DNA of 64,000 nt. It comes from Streptomyces atratus. Its GTDB lineage: Bacteria > Actinomycetota > Actinomycetes > Streptomycetales > Streptomycetaceae. The translations under genes were made by a program, and so were the position numbers. Where the stretch lies: assembly GCF_014648655.1 (NCBI RefSeq), contig NZ_BMRN01000011.1:124001-188000 (forward strand), in the 5' to 3' direction. Positions 48,830 through 57,305 of the stretch are shown here, piece after piece (position 1 is the first letter of the stretch; each line of letters begins with the position of its first letter). A model generated the notes under the pieces. That model did no database searches and was not told the origin of the DNA. It saw nothing but the letters and a program-made list of their open reading frames with translations.

Positions 48830-50725
48830 ATGACTGAGATCACTGGCTCGACGGCCCCCACCGCACCGGCGACCGCTTCCGCACCGGCGACCGCTTCCGC
48901 ACCGGAGTGGGAGCAGCGTTTCCGGGCGCCGCGGGTGTCGTTGCCCGACTGGGCGGAGGACGCGCCGGACCGCGCGCTGTTCGTCTCCAATGCCACGGGG
49001 ACTTACGAGCTGTACGCATGGGACCGCGCGACCGGCAAGCAGCGTCAGGTGACCGACCGGCCGAACGGGACGACTGACGGCGTGCTGACACCGGACGGCG
49101 AGTCGATCTGGTGGTTCAGCGACACCGACGGGGACGAGTTCGGGGTGTGGATGCGCCAGCCGTTCCACGGCGGCGAGGGCGAGGAGGCGGTGGACGAGCC
49201 GGCGGCACCCGGTCTCAGTGCCTCGTACCCGGCCGGGCTCGCGATCGGGCGTGACGGTACGGCGGTGGTCGGCCGTTCGACCGACGAGGACGGGACGACG
49301 GTCCATGTCGTACGGCCCGGGGCCGCGCCCGTGGAGATCTACCGCCACCGCGAGTCGGCGGGCGTCGGCGACCTGTCGTACGACGGGACGCTGATCGCCC
49401 TCGAGCACACCGAGCACGGCGATGCGATGCACTCCGCGCTGCGCGTGGTGCGGCCCGACGGGTCGACGGTCGCCGAACTGGACGACACCGAGGGCGGTAC
49501 GAAGGAGCTGGGCCTGTCCGTGCTGGGCTTCGCCCCCGTCGCCGGGGACACGAGGCTGCTGGTCGGGCATCAGCGGCGGGGCCGCTGGGAGCCGATGATC
49601 TGGGATCCGATGACGGGCACGGAGACGGACCTCGCGATCGACCTGCCCGGTGATGTGGGCGCCGAGTGGTATCCGGACGCCTCCGCGCTGCTGATCGTGC
49701 ACGGCTTCGAGGCCCGCAGCGACCTGTGGCGGTACGAGCCGGGGGCGGGCAGCGCTCCCGTCCGGGTGGATACCCCCGCGGGTTCGGTGTCGGGAGCCAC
49801 GGCCCGGCCCGACGGCACGGTGGAGTACCTGTGGTCGTCGGCCGCGCAGCCGCCCGTCATCCGGTCCACCTCGGGTGCGGTGGTGCTCGATCCGCCCGGC
49901 TTGAAGGCTCCGGCCTCCGTGCCGCTGGAGGACGTGTGGGTGGACGGGCCCGGGGGCCGCGTCCACGCTCTCGTGCAGCGGCCCGCCGCCCCGGCGGAGG
50001 GCCCGTTTCCCACCGTCTTCGAGATCCACGGCGGACCGACCTGGCACGACAGCGACGCCTTCGCCTCCGGCCCAGCCGCCTGGGTGGACCACGGCTACGC
50101 GGTCGTCCGGGTCAACTACCGCGGCTCCACCGGATACGGCCGCGCCTGGACGGACGCGCTCAAGCACCGGGTCGGTCTGATCGAGCTGGAGGACATCGCC
50201 GCGGTACGGGAGTGGGCGGTGAAGTCCGGGCTCGCGGACCCGGCGAAGCTGGTCCTGGCCGGTGGCTCCTGGGGCGGCTATCTGACCCTGCTCGGCCTCG
50301 GTACGCAGCCGGACGACTGGGCCCTGGGCCTGGCGGCGGTCCCGGTCGCCGACTACGTCACGGCGTATCACGACGAGATGGAGGACCTGAAGGCGATGGA
50401 CCGCACACTGCTGGGCGGCACGCCGGAGGAGGTTCCCGAGCGTTTCGAGGCCTCGTCCCCGCTGACGTACGTCGACGCCGTACGGTCGCCGGTCTACATC
50501 TCTGCGGGCGTCAACGACCCGCGCTGCCCGATCCGCCAGGTCGAGAATTACGTGGACCGGCTGAAGGGCCGTGACGCGGTGCACGAGGTCTACCGGTACG
50601 ACGCGGGACACGGTTCGCTCGTCGTGGAGGAGCGGATCAAGCAGTTCCGGCTGGAACTCGACTTCGCCCAGCGCCACCTGGCCACGGTGAGCGCCCCCGC
50701 CTCTTCGAGCCTGTCCGGCGGATAG
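48830..50725 (+). CDS. S9-family serine peptidase (prolyl oligopeptidase-like)
   Basis: A 631-residue cytosolic peptidase with an N-terminal beta-propeller (about 35-360) and a C-terminal alpha/beta hydrolase domain. The catalytic Ser is in LAGGSWGGYL near residue 480, the Asp in GVNDPRCP near 562 and the His in YDAGHGS near 593, typical of acylaminoacyl-peptidase-like S9C enzymes that trim short or blocked peptides. The N-terminus carries a short repeated TASAPA tract. GGGGGG directly precedes the ATG at 48830; ATG 48821 is a nearby alternative. Confidence 0.92.
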   Translation: MTEITGSTAPTAPATASAPATASAPEWEQRFRAPRVSLPDWAEDAPDRALFVSNATGTYELYAWDRATGKQRQVTDRPNGTTDGVLTPDGESIWWFSDTDGDEFGVWMRQPFHGGEGEEAVDEPAAPGLSASYPAGLAIGRDGTAVVGRSTDEDGTTVHVVRPGAAPVEIYRHRESAGVGDLSYDGTLIALEHTEHGDAMHSALRVVRPDGSTVAELDDTEGGTKELGLSVLGFAPVAGDTRLLVGHQRRGRWEPMIWDPMTGTETDLAIDLPGDVGAEWYPDASALLIVHGFEARSDLWRYEPGAGSAPVRVDTPAGSVSGATARPDGTVEYLWSSAAQPPVIRSTSGAVVLDPPGLKAPASVPLEDVWVDGPGGRVHALVQRPAAPAEGPFPTVFEIHGGPTWHDSDAFASGPAAWVDHGYAVVRVNYRGSTGYGRAWTDALKHRVGLIELEDIAAVREWAVKSGLADPAKLVLAGGSWGGYLTLLGLGTQPDDWALGLAAVPVADYVTAYHDEMEDLKAMDRTLLGGTPEEVPERFEASSPLTYVDAVRSPVYISAGVNDPRCPIRQVENYVDRLKGRDAVHEVYRYDAGHGSLVVEERIKQFRLELDFAQRHLATVSAPASSSLSGG

Positions 50726-50977
50726 GGGCGTCTGTCCCTGCTGCACGAAGCCCGCACGACACCACCGCCACAGGCCGTCGGGAGCCTGTCCGGCTGTCGA
50801 GGACGACCCCGCCGGTCCCGCCACCGGGCGTCCGACGCGCCCGGGCGGGCCGATTCGAGCACGCCGGTGATCGAGGACAAATCGGTGACCGGCGAGCAAC
50901 GCCGCGCGGTCGGGGTGCCGAGCCGGACGCCGATGGCCACCGGCCCCGTCGGCACCGCGGCCGCGCCCCACCCGGCA

Positions 50978-51003
50978 CCCCGCTCCGGGCGACCGGAGCG
51001 GGG
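50978..51003. promoter_or_regulatory. Hairpin next to the SURF1 promoter
   Basis: Arms 50978-50988 and 50993-51003 are an 11-bp perfect inverted repeat with a 4-base loop ending four bases before the -10 hexamer. It could be an operator covering the spacer/-35 region or a late terminator of the S9 peptidase gene. Confidence 0.5.
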
Positions 51004-51007
51004 ACCG

Positions 51008-51013
51008 TACCGT
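51008..51013 (+). promoter_or_regulatory. -10 element of a leaderless SURF1 transcript
   Basis: TACCGT (TANNNT type) ends six bases before the GTG at 51020, the spacing expected when transcription begins at the start codon itself. GGAGGG between them touches the GTG and is too close to work as a ribosome binding site. Confidence 0.5.
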
Positions 51014-51019
51014 GGAGGG

Positions 51020-51910
51020 GTGTACCGGTTCCTGCTGACCCCGCGATGGTGGGGGATCAACCTTTTCGTCGTGCTGGCCATCCCGTTCTGCATCTTCATG
51101 GGCACCTGGCAGCTCGGCCGCTTCGAGGATCGCGTGCAGACGCACGACGCCGCCGAGAAGCAGCCCGCCCCGGGCACGAGGGCCGCCGAGCCGATCGACG
51201 ACCTCCTGCCCGTCGACACGGTGACCTCGGGCCGCCCCGCCACCGCCACCGGCCGGTACGCCGACCAGTTCCTGGTACCCGGCCGGGAGTTGGACGACAA
51301 GAGCGGCTTCTATGTCCTGAACATGCTCCGCACGGACAGCGGCAAGGCCCTGCCGGTGGTGCGCGGCTGGCTGCCCGGCGAGCCCGGCCACACCGCCGTG
51401 CCCGCCGCACCGACCGGCGAGGTCACGGTGACCGGTGACCTCCAGGCGTCCGAGAACGCCGGCACCGCGGGCGTCGACACGGCGGGTGGGCTCCCGGACG
51501 GTCAGCTCGGCATGATCAGCGCCGCTTCCCTGGTCAACCTCGTCCCGTACGACGTCTACGACGCATGGGTGACGCTCCAGGACACCGGCTCCAGCGGCGC
51601 GCTGCGTCCCGTACCGGCCGCCGTGCCGCAGGGCACCGGGCTCGATCTGAAGGCCTTCCAGAACCTCGGCTACACCGGCGAGTGGTTCGTCTTCGCCGGG
51701 TTCGTGCTCTTCATGTGGTTCCGGCTGGTCCGCCGCGAGGCCGAAGCGGCGCGGGATCTCAAGCTCGGCCTCATGGACGGCGCGGATGCGTATGCAGATG
51801 CGGATGCGGATGCGGATGCGGATGCGGATGCGGATGCGGGCAAGGGTGCGGGCACGAACACCGGCCCCACCGATCCCGCCGACTCCGACGTGAGCGCCGG
51901 CACGGCCTGA
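51020..51910 (+). CDS. SURF1-family cytochrome oxidase assembly protein
   Basis: A 296-residue protein with the SURF1 layout: an N-terminal membrane helix (about 9-32) ending in the conserved GTWQLGR, an extracytoplasmic domain with LVRGWLPG-like sequence (LPVVRGWLPG) and a second helix (about 215-240) preceded by NLGYTGEWF. SURF1 helps insert heme a into cytochrome aa3 oxidase. The cytoplasmic tail contains an Ala-Asp dipeptide run encoded by a hexanucleotide repeat. The GTG at 51020 is chosen for its -10 spacing and the domain start. Confidence 0.9.
   Translation: MYRFLLTPRWWGINLFVVLAIPFCIFMGTWQLGRFEDRVQTHDAAEKQPAPGTRAAEPIDDLLPVDTVTSGRPATATGRYADQFLVPGRELDDKSGFYVLNMLRTDSGKALPVVRGWLPGEPGHTAVPAAPTGEVTVTGDLQASENAGTAGVDTAGGLPDGQLGMISAASLVNLVPYDVYDAWVTLQDTGSSGALRPVPAAVPQGTGLDLKAFQNLGYTGEWFVFAGFVLFMWFRLVRREAEAARDLKLGLMDGADAYADADADADADADADAGKGAGTNTGPTDPADSDVSAGTA
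51782..51835 (+). repeat. Hexanucleotide tandem repeat inside the SURF1 gene
   Basis: Nine units of GCGGAT-type sequence, the last six identical, encode alternating Ala and Asp (one Tyr) in the SURF1 tail. Gain or loss of units keeps the frame. Confidence 0.85.
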
Positions 51911-51933
51911 GACAGACACCTGAGACAGGCATA

Positions 51934-51972
51934 CGTGAGGGGCCCGCCGAATCGACCGGCGGGCCCCTCACG
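51934..51972. terminator. Bidirectional terminator after SURF1
   Basis: A 16-bp perfect inverted repeat (51934-51949 with 51957-51972, loop of 7) lies between the convergent SURF1 gene and the sigma-factor operon. Confidence 0.9.
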
Positions 51973-51999
51973 CATGCGTCGTACGCCGCCGCCCCTGCG

Positions 52000-53370
52000 T
52001 CACGTCGCGGGGGCCAGCACCCCGGTCCGGTAGATCGTGCCCGCGCATGCGTTGGAGATCTTCGTCTCCGCGACCGGCGCCCCCGCCTCCGGCGTGTGCG
52101 TCACGGCAACGCTGCCGTCCAGCACCCCGCCGCCGTCCTCGCTGCCGAACTGCGCAGCCGTATCCGAAGTCCCGTCAGTGGTACCCGTACCGGCACCGGC
52201 GGCAGCGGCGCCGCCCGCGCTGTCCGTGCCGCCCGTGGGTGTCGGGCTAGGTGAACCTCCGGAGGTCGGACAGGTGTCCTTCGGCACCCAGGCGAACTTC
52301 ACCTCGTACGCCATGGCCGGTTTCAGCAGCATCGTCCCCTGCTCCTGCGAGGGGTCGGGCAGTCCGGCCGCCGCGTCACCCGCGGTGTGCTGGACGACCG
52401 TGATCCTGGCCGGGTCGGCCGCGCCCATCGCCTGGAAGCCCACGCTGCCGCTGCCGCTCACCGAACAGTTCTTGCCGGAGACATTGGCGATCCGGAACGT
52501 GCCGTACACCGTGCCGTCGGCACCCGCCGCGCCCGTCTCGGCCGAGACGACACCGAGCTGACCCGGATCGCAGGTCGGCATGGAGGACGCTGCGGGGTTG
52601 TCCGGGTCGGCGACCCCGCCGACCAGGTTGCCGCCGGCGCCCTGGCCACGGCTGTCGGACGGACTGCTCGTGCTCGTCGGCTGGTTCCGGCCGCCGTCGG
52701 CCTGCCCGTCGGTGCTGCCGCCGCTGCTCTTCCCGCCGGCTCCCGAGCCGTTGTCGGTGCCGTTGCCGCCCTGCGCCTGCTCGCCGTGTCCGGCTATCGC
52801 GGGGTTGGCGGTGCTCGAACCGTCGGAGTTCGCAACATGGACGAAGGCGGGGACCGCGGTGCCGATGAGCAGCGCCGCTGCCGCCATACCGACGACGGCC
52901 TGCCGCCGCCTGGCGCGCCGCGCGGGCACCGCGCGGTACAGATGGTCGAGGGTGCCGTCGCGGGGTTCGATGTGCTGGACGGCCCCGCGCAGCATGCGGC
53001 CCAGCGCGGCCTCGTCCATGTCCGGGCCGCCACCGCCCCCCGGGCCGGAACCCGCGCCCGGGCCCTCGCCGAAGAGGCTGCTCAGCCCCCCGAGTTCGGC
53101 CGTCTCAGCGGCTGCGTCGCCCTCACAGAGGTCACCCGCGCCTCCCACGGACGCGAGGTCCCGATCCGCGGGGTCCCGGTCCGCCTGATCCGTATCCGTG
53201 TCCGTATCCGAGTTCGCGTCCGACTTCGCGTCCGACTTCGCGTCCGACTTCGCGCCCGGGTTCACATGCGAGGCGCTCTCCGGCCCGTCGTTCACAATTC
53301 CGTTTCCAGTCCGGTCAATCCGATGCTCACGCTCGTGGCTGTTCTCGTTCCTGCGGTAGCGCCGACTCAT
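52000..53370 (-). CDS. Single-pass membrane protein coupled to a SigE-family sigma factor
   Basis: A 456-residue protein with an acidic, repeat-rich cytoplasmic N-terminus (KSDA and DTDT runs, about 40-70), one membrane helix (about 160-178), a long Gly/Ser/Thr-rich linker and an extracytoplasmic domain with four cysteines (about 270-455). The ATG overlaps the sigma-factor stop (ATGA). Coupling to a sigma gene and the topology suggest an anti-sigma or sensor role, but no known anti-sigma domain such as a zinc HXXXCXXC motif is present. The cytoplasmic stretch MLRGAVQHIEPRDGTLDHLY could be the sigma-contact part. Confidence 0.75.
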   Translation of the reverse strand: MSRRYRRNENSHEREHRIDRTGNGIVNDGPESASHVNPGAKSDAKSDAKSDANSDTDTDTDQADRDPADRDLASVGGAGDLCEGDAAAETAELGGLSSLFGEGPGAGSGPGGGGGPDMDEAALGRMLRGAVQHIEPRDGTLDHLYRAVPARRARRRQAVVGMAAAALLIGTAVPAFVHVANSDGSSTANPAIAGHGEQAQGGNGTDNGSGAGGKSSGGSTDGQADGGRNQPTSTSSPSDSRGQGAGGNLVGGVADPDNPAASSMPTCDPGQLGVVSAETGAAGADGTVYGTFRIANVSGKNCSVSGSGSVGFQAMGAADPARITVVQHTAGDAAAGLPDPSQEQGTMLLKPAMAYEVKFAWVPKDTCPTSGGSPSPTPTGGTDSAGGAAAAGAGTGTTDGTSDTAAQFGSEDGGGVLDGSVAVTHTPEAGAPVAETKISNACAGTIYRTGVLAPAT

Positions 53371-54029
53371 CCCTGCGCCTCCATCACGACGCGCAGCGCC
53401 GCGATCCCACGGGAGCCGTACGCCTTGACCGACCCCAGAGAGATGCCCAGCGTCTCGGCCACCTGGGCCTCCGTCATGTCCGCGAAGTAACGCAGCACCA
53501 GCACCTCCCGCTGGCGCCGTTGCAGCCCCCGCATCGCTTTGATCAGCGCGTCCCGCTCCAACTGGTCGTACGCGCCCTCTTCCGCGCTCGCCATGTCCGG
53601 CATGGGCTTGGACAGCAGCTTCAGCCCGAGGATGCGGCGGCGCAGCGCGGAGCGCGACAGGTTGACGACGGTCTGGCGCAGATACGCGAGTGTCTTCTCG
53701 GGGTCCCGTACCCGGCTGCGCGCCGAGTGCACACGGATGAACGCCTCCTGCACGACGTCCTCACATGAGGCGGTGTCGTCCAGGAGCAGAGCCGCGAGGC
53801 CCAGCAGCGAACGGTAGTGGGCCCGATAGGTCTCGGTGAGATGGTCGACCGTGGTTCCGGCAGCCACGCTCTCCTCAGCACCCTCGCGCTGCGACGGCAG
53901 CCTTGCGGGACGTGCAGCGGGCATGGGCGCAATCACCGGCATACCGCCGGGTGCGCGGGGCCGTCTGAGCGGACGCACCGAAGCGCCGCGCAAGGGGCCC
54001 ACCACTGTGATATCGAGAACCTCTGCCAC
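53367..54029 (-). CDS. SigE-family (ECF-type) RNA polymerase sigma factor
   Basis: A 220-residue sigma factor. Region 2 lies at about 62-125 (YRAHYRSLLGLAALLLDD, then ASCEDVVQEAFIRVH) and region 4 at about 160-210 (RRQREVLVLRYFADMTEAQVAETLGIS). The SigE-type subfamily is large in streptomycetes and is usually followed by a membrane partner, as here. About 58 residues precede region 2; Met30 is an alternative start to the GTG at 54029. The asd gene lies upstream on the same strand across 273 bases that must contain the sigma promoter. Confidence 0.88.
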   Translation of the reverse strand: MAEVLDITVVGPLRGASVRPLRRPRAPGGMPVIAPMPAARPARLPSQREGAEESVAAGTTVDHLTETYRAHYRSLLGLAALLLDDTASCEDVVQEAFIRVHSARSRVRDPEKTLAYLRQTVVNLSRSALRRRILGLKLLSKPMPDMASAEEGAYDQLERDALIKAMRGLQRRQREVLVLRYFADMTEAQVAETLGISLGSVKAYGSRGIAALRVVMEAQG

Positions 54030-54302
54030 GCCAGTTGGACACGTTTCCCCCCGTCAGGGTTGTACGCGCGCGGCACCACGTTCGTCGCAGTGCGAGATGC
54101 CCTCATACGTACCTGCTCTTCCACAAATGCCCCGAATATGCGCCCCGCCGTGCAAGAAGTGACCGCGTAGACGCGCGCTCCCCGGCCGACGGTTGCACCA
54201 GGCCGAAAGGTCATCGTCGGATACCCCGACACCCCAGCTCAAGAGGTTCAGACCTTCAACTTGCTCACAGGGCATTCACAGAGAGTACAAAACAGGTTCG
54301 AA

Positions 54303-55367
54303 TCAGACCCGGGGAAATTCGGCAGCCACCGATTCGGCGATCTGCGCCACGTTCAACGCCGCTCCCTTGCGGAGGTTGTCGCCGCAGACGAACAGCTCCA
54401 GGCCCCTGGGATCGTCCAGTGACCTGCGCACCCGCCCGACCCAGGTCGGATCGGTGCCGACGACGTCGGACGGTGTCGGGAAGTCCCCCGCTCCCGGGCT
54501 GTCGTAGAGCACCACGCCCGGCGCCGTCGCCAGGATCTCGTGGGCCCGGTCGACCGCGATCTCGTTCTCGAACCGCGCGTGCACGGACATCGAGTGCGTC
54601 GCGACGACGGGTACGTAGACACAGGTCGCCGCCACCCGCAGGCTGGGCAGGTCCAGGACCTTGCGGCACTCCTCACGGATCGCCAGTTCCTCCGACGACC
54701 AGCCTTCCCCGGCCTCGGTCCCGGCCCAGGGCACCACATTGAGGGCCACCGGCGCGGCAAAGGGGCTGCCGTCCGTGTCCCCCAGGGCCCGGCGTACGTC
54801 CCCGGGCTGCGTACCCAGTTCCGTACCGGCCACCATCGACAGCTGTTCGCGCAGCGCCGCGACACCGTCCCGGCCCGCCCCACTCACCGCCTGGTACGAG
54901 GAGACGACCAGTTCCCGGACCCCGAATTCGGCGTGCAGCGCGCCGACCGCGACGATCAGCGAGAGCGTCGTGCAGTTCGGGCTCGCGACGATGCCGCGCG
55001 GCCTGATCCGCGCGGCATGCGGATTGATCTCGGGCACGACCAGCGGAACGTCCGGGTCCAGCCGGAACGCGGCGGAGTCGTCGATGACAACCGTGCCCTT
55101 GGCGGCGGCGATCGGCGCCCACTGCGCGGAGACTGCGTCGGGCACCAGGAACAGCGCCACGTCGACGTCGTCGAAGGCGTCCTCGGTGAGTTCGAGGACT
55201 TCGCTCTCCTCGCCGCGCACCACCAGCTTGCGGCCGGCCGAACGCGGCGAGGCGATCAGTTTCACCTCGCCCCAGACATCCGCGTGCTGCGAAAGGATCT
55301 GGAGCATGACGCCGCCGATCGCCCCGGTCGCTCCGACGACCGCGAGCGAAGGACGGCGGGCGGTCAT
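54303..55367 (-). CDS. asd: Aspartate-semialdehyde dehydrogenase
   Basis: A 354-residue enzyme that reduces aspartyl phosphate with NADPH to aspartate semialdehyde, the branch point to lysine/diaminopimelate, threonine and methionine. The NADP loop VVGATGAIGG is at about 9-18, the catalytic Cys in ASPNCTT near residue 130 and the catalytic His in VATHSMSVHARF near 263. It is coupled to the aspartokinase gene by an ATGA overlap, the standard actinobacterial order. Confidence 0.95.
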   Translation of the reverse strand: MTARRPSLAVVGATGAIGGVMLQILSQHADVWGEVKLIASPRSAGRKLVVRGEESEVLELTEDAFDDVDVALFLVPDAVSAQWAPIAAAKGTVVIDDSAAFRLDPDVPLVVPEINPHAARIRPRGIVASPNCTTLSLIVAVGALHAEFGVRELVVSSYQAVSGAGRDGVAALREQLSMVAGTELGTQPGDVRRALGDTDGSPFAAPVALNVVPWAGTEAGEGWSSEELAIREECRKVLDLPSLRVAATCVYVPVVATHSMSVHARFENEIAVDRAHEILATAPGVVLYDSPGAGDFPTPSDVVGTDPTWVGRVRRSLDDPRGLELFVCGDNLRKGAALNVAQIAESVAAEFPRV

Positions 55368-55885
55368 CGGCCGGTACCGCCGTAGACGACGGCCTCGTCG
55401 GAATCGCTGTCGAGACCGAAGGCGGTGTGCACGGCGCGCACGGCCTCGTTGACGTCGTCGGCGCGGGTGACCACCGAGATGCGGATCTCGGACGTCGAGA
55501 TGAGCTCGATGTTCACACCGGCGTCCGACAGCGCCTCGAAGAAGCCCGCCGTGACACCCGGGTTGGTCTTCATGCCGGCGCCGACCAGGGAGATCTTCGC
55601 GATCTGGTCGTCGTAGCGCAGCGACTCGAAGCCGATGGTGCCGCGGTTGCGCTCCAGGGCGTCGATGGCCTTGCGGCCCTCGGCCTTCGGCAGCGTGAAC
55701 GAGATGTCGGTCAGACCGGTCGCCGCGGCGGAGACGTTCTGCACCACCATGTCGATGTTGACTTCCGCATTCGCGATGGCGCGGAAGATCGCGGCGGCCT
55801 CGCCCGGCTTGTCGGGCACGCCGACGACGGTGATCTTGGCCTCGGAGACGTCATGGGCGACTCCGGAGATGATCGCGTGCTCCAC
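55364..55885 (-). other. Probable internal start producing the aspartokinase beta subunit
   Basis: Within lysC an in-frame GTG at 55885 is preceded by AGGGGA at seven bases. Translation from it gives a 173-residue protein made of the two ACT domains. Corynebacterium and Bacillus aspartokinases are alpha2-beta2 complexes whose beta subunit is made in exactly this way at the equivalent position. Confidence 0.65.
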
Positions 55886-56635
55886 CTTCTGGTCCCCTTG
55901 CGGCTCGTTGCTGACCCAGGTTCCGCGCAGTCCGGAGAAGGACGAGCGGACATGGATCGGGATGTTGTAGCGGCGTGCGTATTCCACGCACCGGTGCAGC
56001 AGCACCTTGGAGCCGGACGCGGCCAGCTCCAGCATGTCCTCGAAGGAGATCCAGTCGATCTTCCGGGCCTTCTTCACGACCCGCGGGTCGGCGGTGAAGA
56101 CACCGTCCACATCGGTGTAGATCTCACAGACCTCGGCATCCAGCGCGGCCGCGAGCGCGACCGCGGTGGTGTCGGACCCGCCGCGGCCGAGGGTGGTGAT
56201 GTCCTTCTTGTCCTGGGACACACCCTGGAACCCCGCGACGATCGCGATGTTCCCCTCGTCCAGCGCCGTACGGATACGGCCCGGCGTCACATCGATGATG
56301 CGCGCTTTGTTGTGGACCGAGTCGGTGATGACGCCTGCCTGGCTACCTGTGAACGACTGGGCCTCGTGGCCCAGGTTTTTGATCGCCATCGCCAGCAGGG
56401 CCATGGAGATCCGCTCTCCGGCGGTCAGCAGCATGTCGAACTCACGCCCGGCAGGGATCGGGGATACCTGCTCGGCGAGATCGATCAACTCGTCCGTCGT
56501 GTCGCCCATCGCTGACACCACGACAACCACCTGGTTGCCGTTCTTCTTGGCATCGACGATTCGCTTGGCGACGCGCTTGATGCCTTCGGCATCGGCTACG
56601 GAGGAGCCTCCGTACTTCTGCACGACAAGGCCCAC
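55364..56635 (-). CDS. lysC: Aspartate kinase (alpha subunit reading frame)
   Basis: A 423-residue kinase that phosphorylates aspartate as the first step to the aspartate-family amino acids and cell-wall diaminopimelate. KYGGSSV at 7-13 is the catalytic start, GRGGSDTTAVALA near 150 lies in the nucleotide site and two ACT domains in the last third (about 265-405) bind the feedback effectors lysine and threonine. The GTG start has GAGGAG upstream. A good internal start at 55885 would yield the separate small regulatory subunit. The gene is first in the operon with asd. Confidence 0.95.
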   Translation of the reverse strand: MGLVVQKYGGSSVADAEGIKRVAKRIVDAKKNGNQVVVVVSAMGDTTDELIDLAEQVSPIPAGREFDMLLTAGERISMALLAMAIKNLGHEAQSFTGSQAGVITDSVHNKARIIDVTPGRIRTALDEGNIAIVAGFQGVSQDKKDITTLGRGGSDTTAVALAAALDAEVCEIYTDVDGVFTADPRVVKKARKIDWISFEDMLELAASGSKVLLHRCVEYARRYNIPIHVRSSFSGLRGTWVSNEPQGDQKVEHAIISGVAHDVSEAKITVVGVPDKPGEAAAIFRAIANAEVNIDMVVQNVSAAATGLTDISFTLPKAEGRKAIDALERNRGTIGFESLRYDDQIAKISLVGAGMKTNPGVTAGFFEALSDAGVNIELISTSEIRISVVTRADDVNEAVRAVHTAFGLDSDSDEAVVYGGTGR

Positions 56636-56911
56636 GTGCGCTCCTCGCTCAGTCCATTACTGCGGTCGACTCAGTTTAACGAGCAGTCCGGAAACGCCCC
56701 GCCGATACCACATGGTGAGATGTCCCGCTCAGCACGTGATCATCGGCGTGTCGCCCCGAACTGCTCGTAAGGGGCTGCTGCCCGCCGATCGGGCCCTTAC
56801 TCCCGTATGTGGCCCGGCCCACACGCGCGGCAAGCCGGGTCCGCGATTCATGAGCCACCCACCTCCAGCGTGGACCGGAACCTTACGGTCCGCCCTTCGG
56901 AGGCCCCCGCC

Positions 56912-57253
56912 ATGCGTAAGCCGCTCCGCATGCTCCCCGTACTCCTGGCCCTGTCCGCCGTCCCCCTGGCCGCCGCCCCTGCCCACGCGGGCGGCACCTG
57001 CTTCGCCGCCCGCGCCGCCGCCCCGATCTCCGCGGGCGCAAGCCCCTGGACCGGCAGCGTCGACTGCCTGGACCCGGGCACCCCGGTGAACGGCACCCGC
57101 CACGGCGCGGACGAGCGACCTGCGGGGATTGAGCCGCGAGCGACGGCGAAGCCGACGAAAGGAGTTCCAGCTGCTCCCGTCGGAGGTTGTGCGGGTGGTC
57201 GTCCGGATCGCGCCCGAGCGCGCGGTGACACTGCCACAGACAGGACAACGTGA
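56912..57253 (+). CDS. Small secreted protein with doubtful C-terminus
   Basis: A 113-residue frame with a clear Sec signal peptide (MRKPLRMLPVLLALS to APAHA, cut near residue 26) and GGAGG eight bases before the ATG. The mature part starts with a Cys-containing segment up to about residue 64, then changes to an Arg/Pro/Ala-rich sequence of different character that ends inside the terminator hairpin. The second half may be replaced or out-of-frame sequence, so the original protein could have been longer. I recognise no family. Confidence 0.5.
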   Translation: MRKPLRMLPVLLALSAVPLAAAPAHAGGTCFAARAAAPISAGASPWTGSVDCLDPGTPVNGTRHGADERPAGIEPRATAKPTKGVPAAPVGGCAGGRPDRARARGDTATDRTT

Positions 57254-57278
57254 CACTCGGACGTCGAGTGTCACGTTG
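57246..57278. terminator. Bidirectional terminator hairpin
   Basis: Arms 57246-57259 and 57265-57278 form a 14-bp perfect stem with a 5-base loop between convergent genes. The stop codon of the small secreted protein lies in the first arm. Confidence 0.8.
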
Positions 57279-57305
57279 CCGTGAAGGGTGGATGGGCGCC
57301 GGGCG

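Larger units (their letters stand above)
50726..51019. other. Intergenic region before the SURF1 gene
   Basis: About 294 bases of GC-rich sequence with no supportable gene. Its right end carries an 11-bp hairpin and the promoter of the SURF1 gene. Confidence 0.4.

Noticed and set aside
48755..51919. 1054-codon open frame on the minus strand
   Set aside because: It lies opposite the S9 peptidase and SURF1 genes, which have full motifs and correct codon bias; the frame is a GC-driven shadow with Arg/Gly/Pro/His-rich nonsense.
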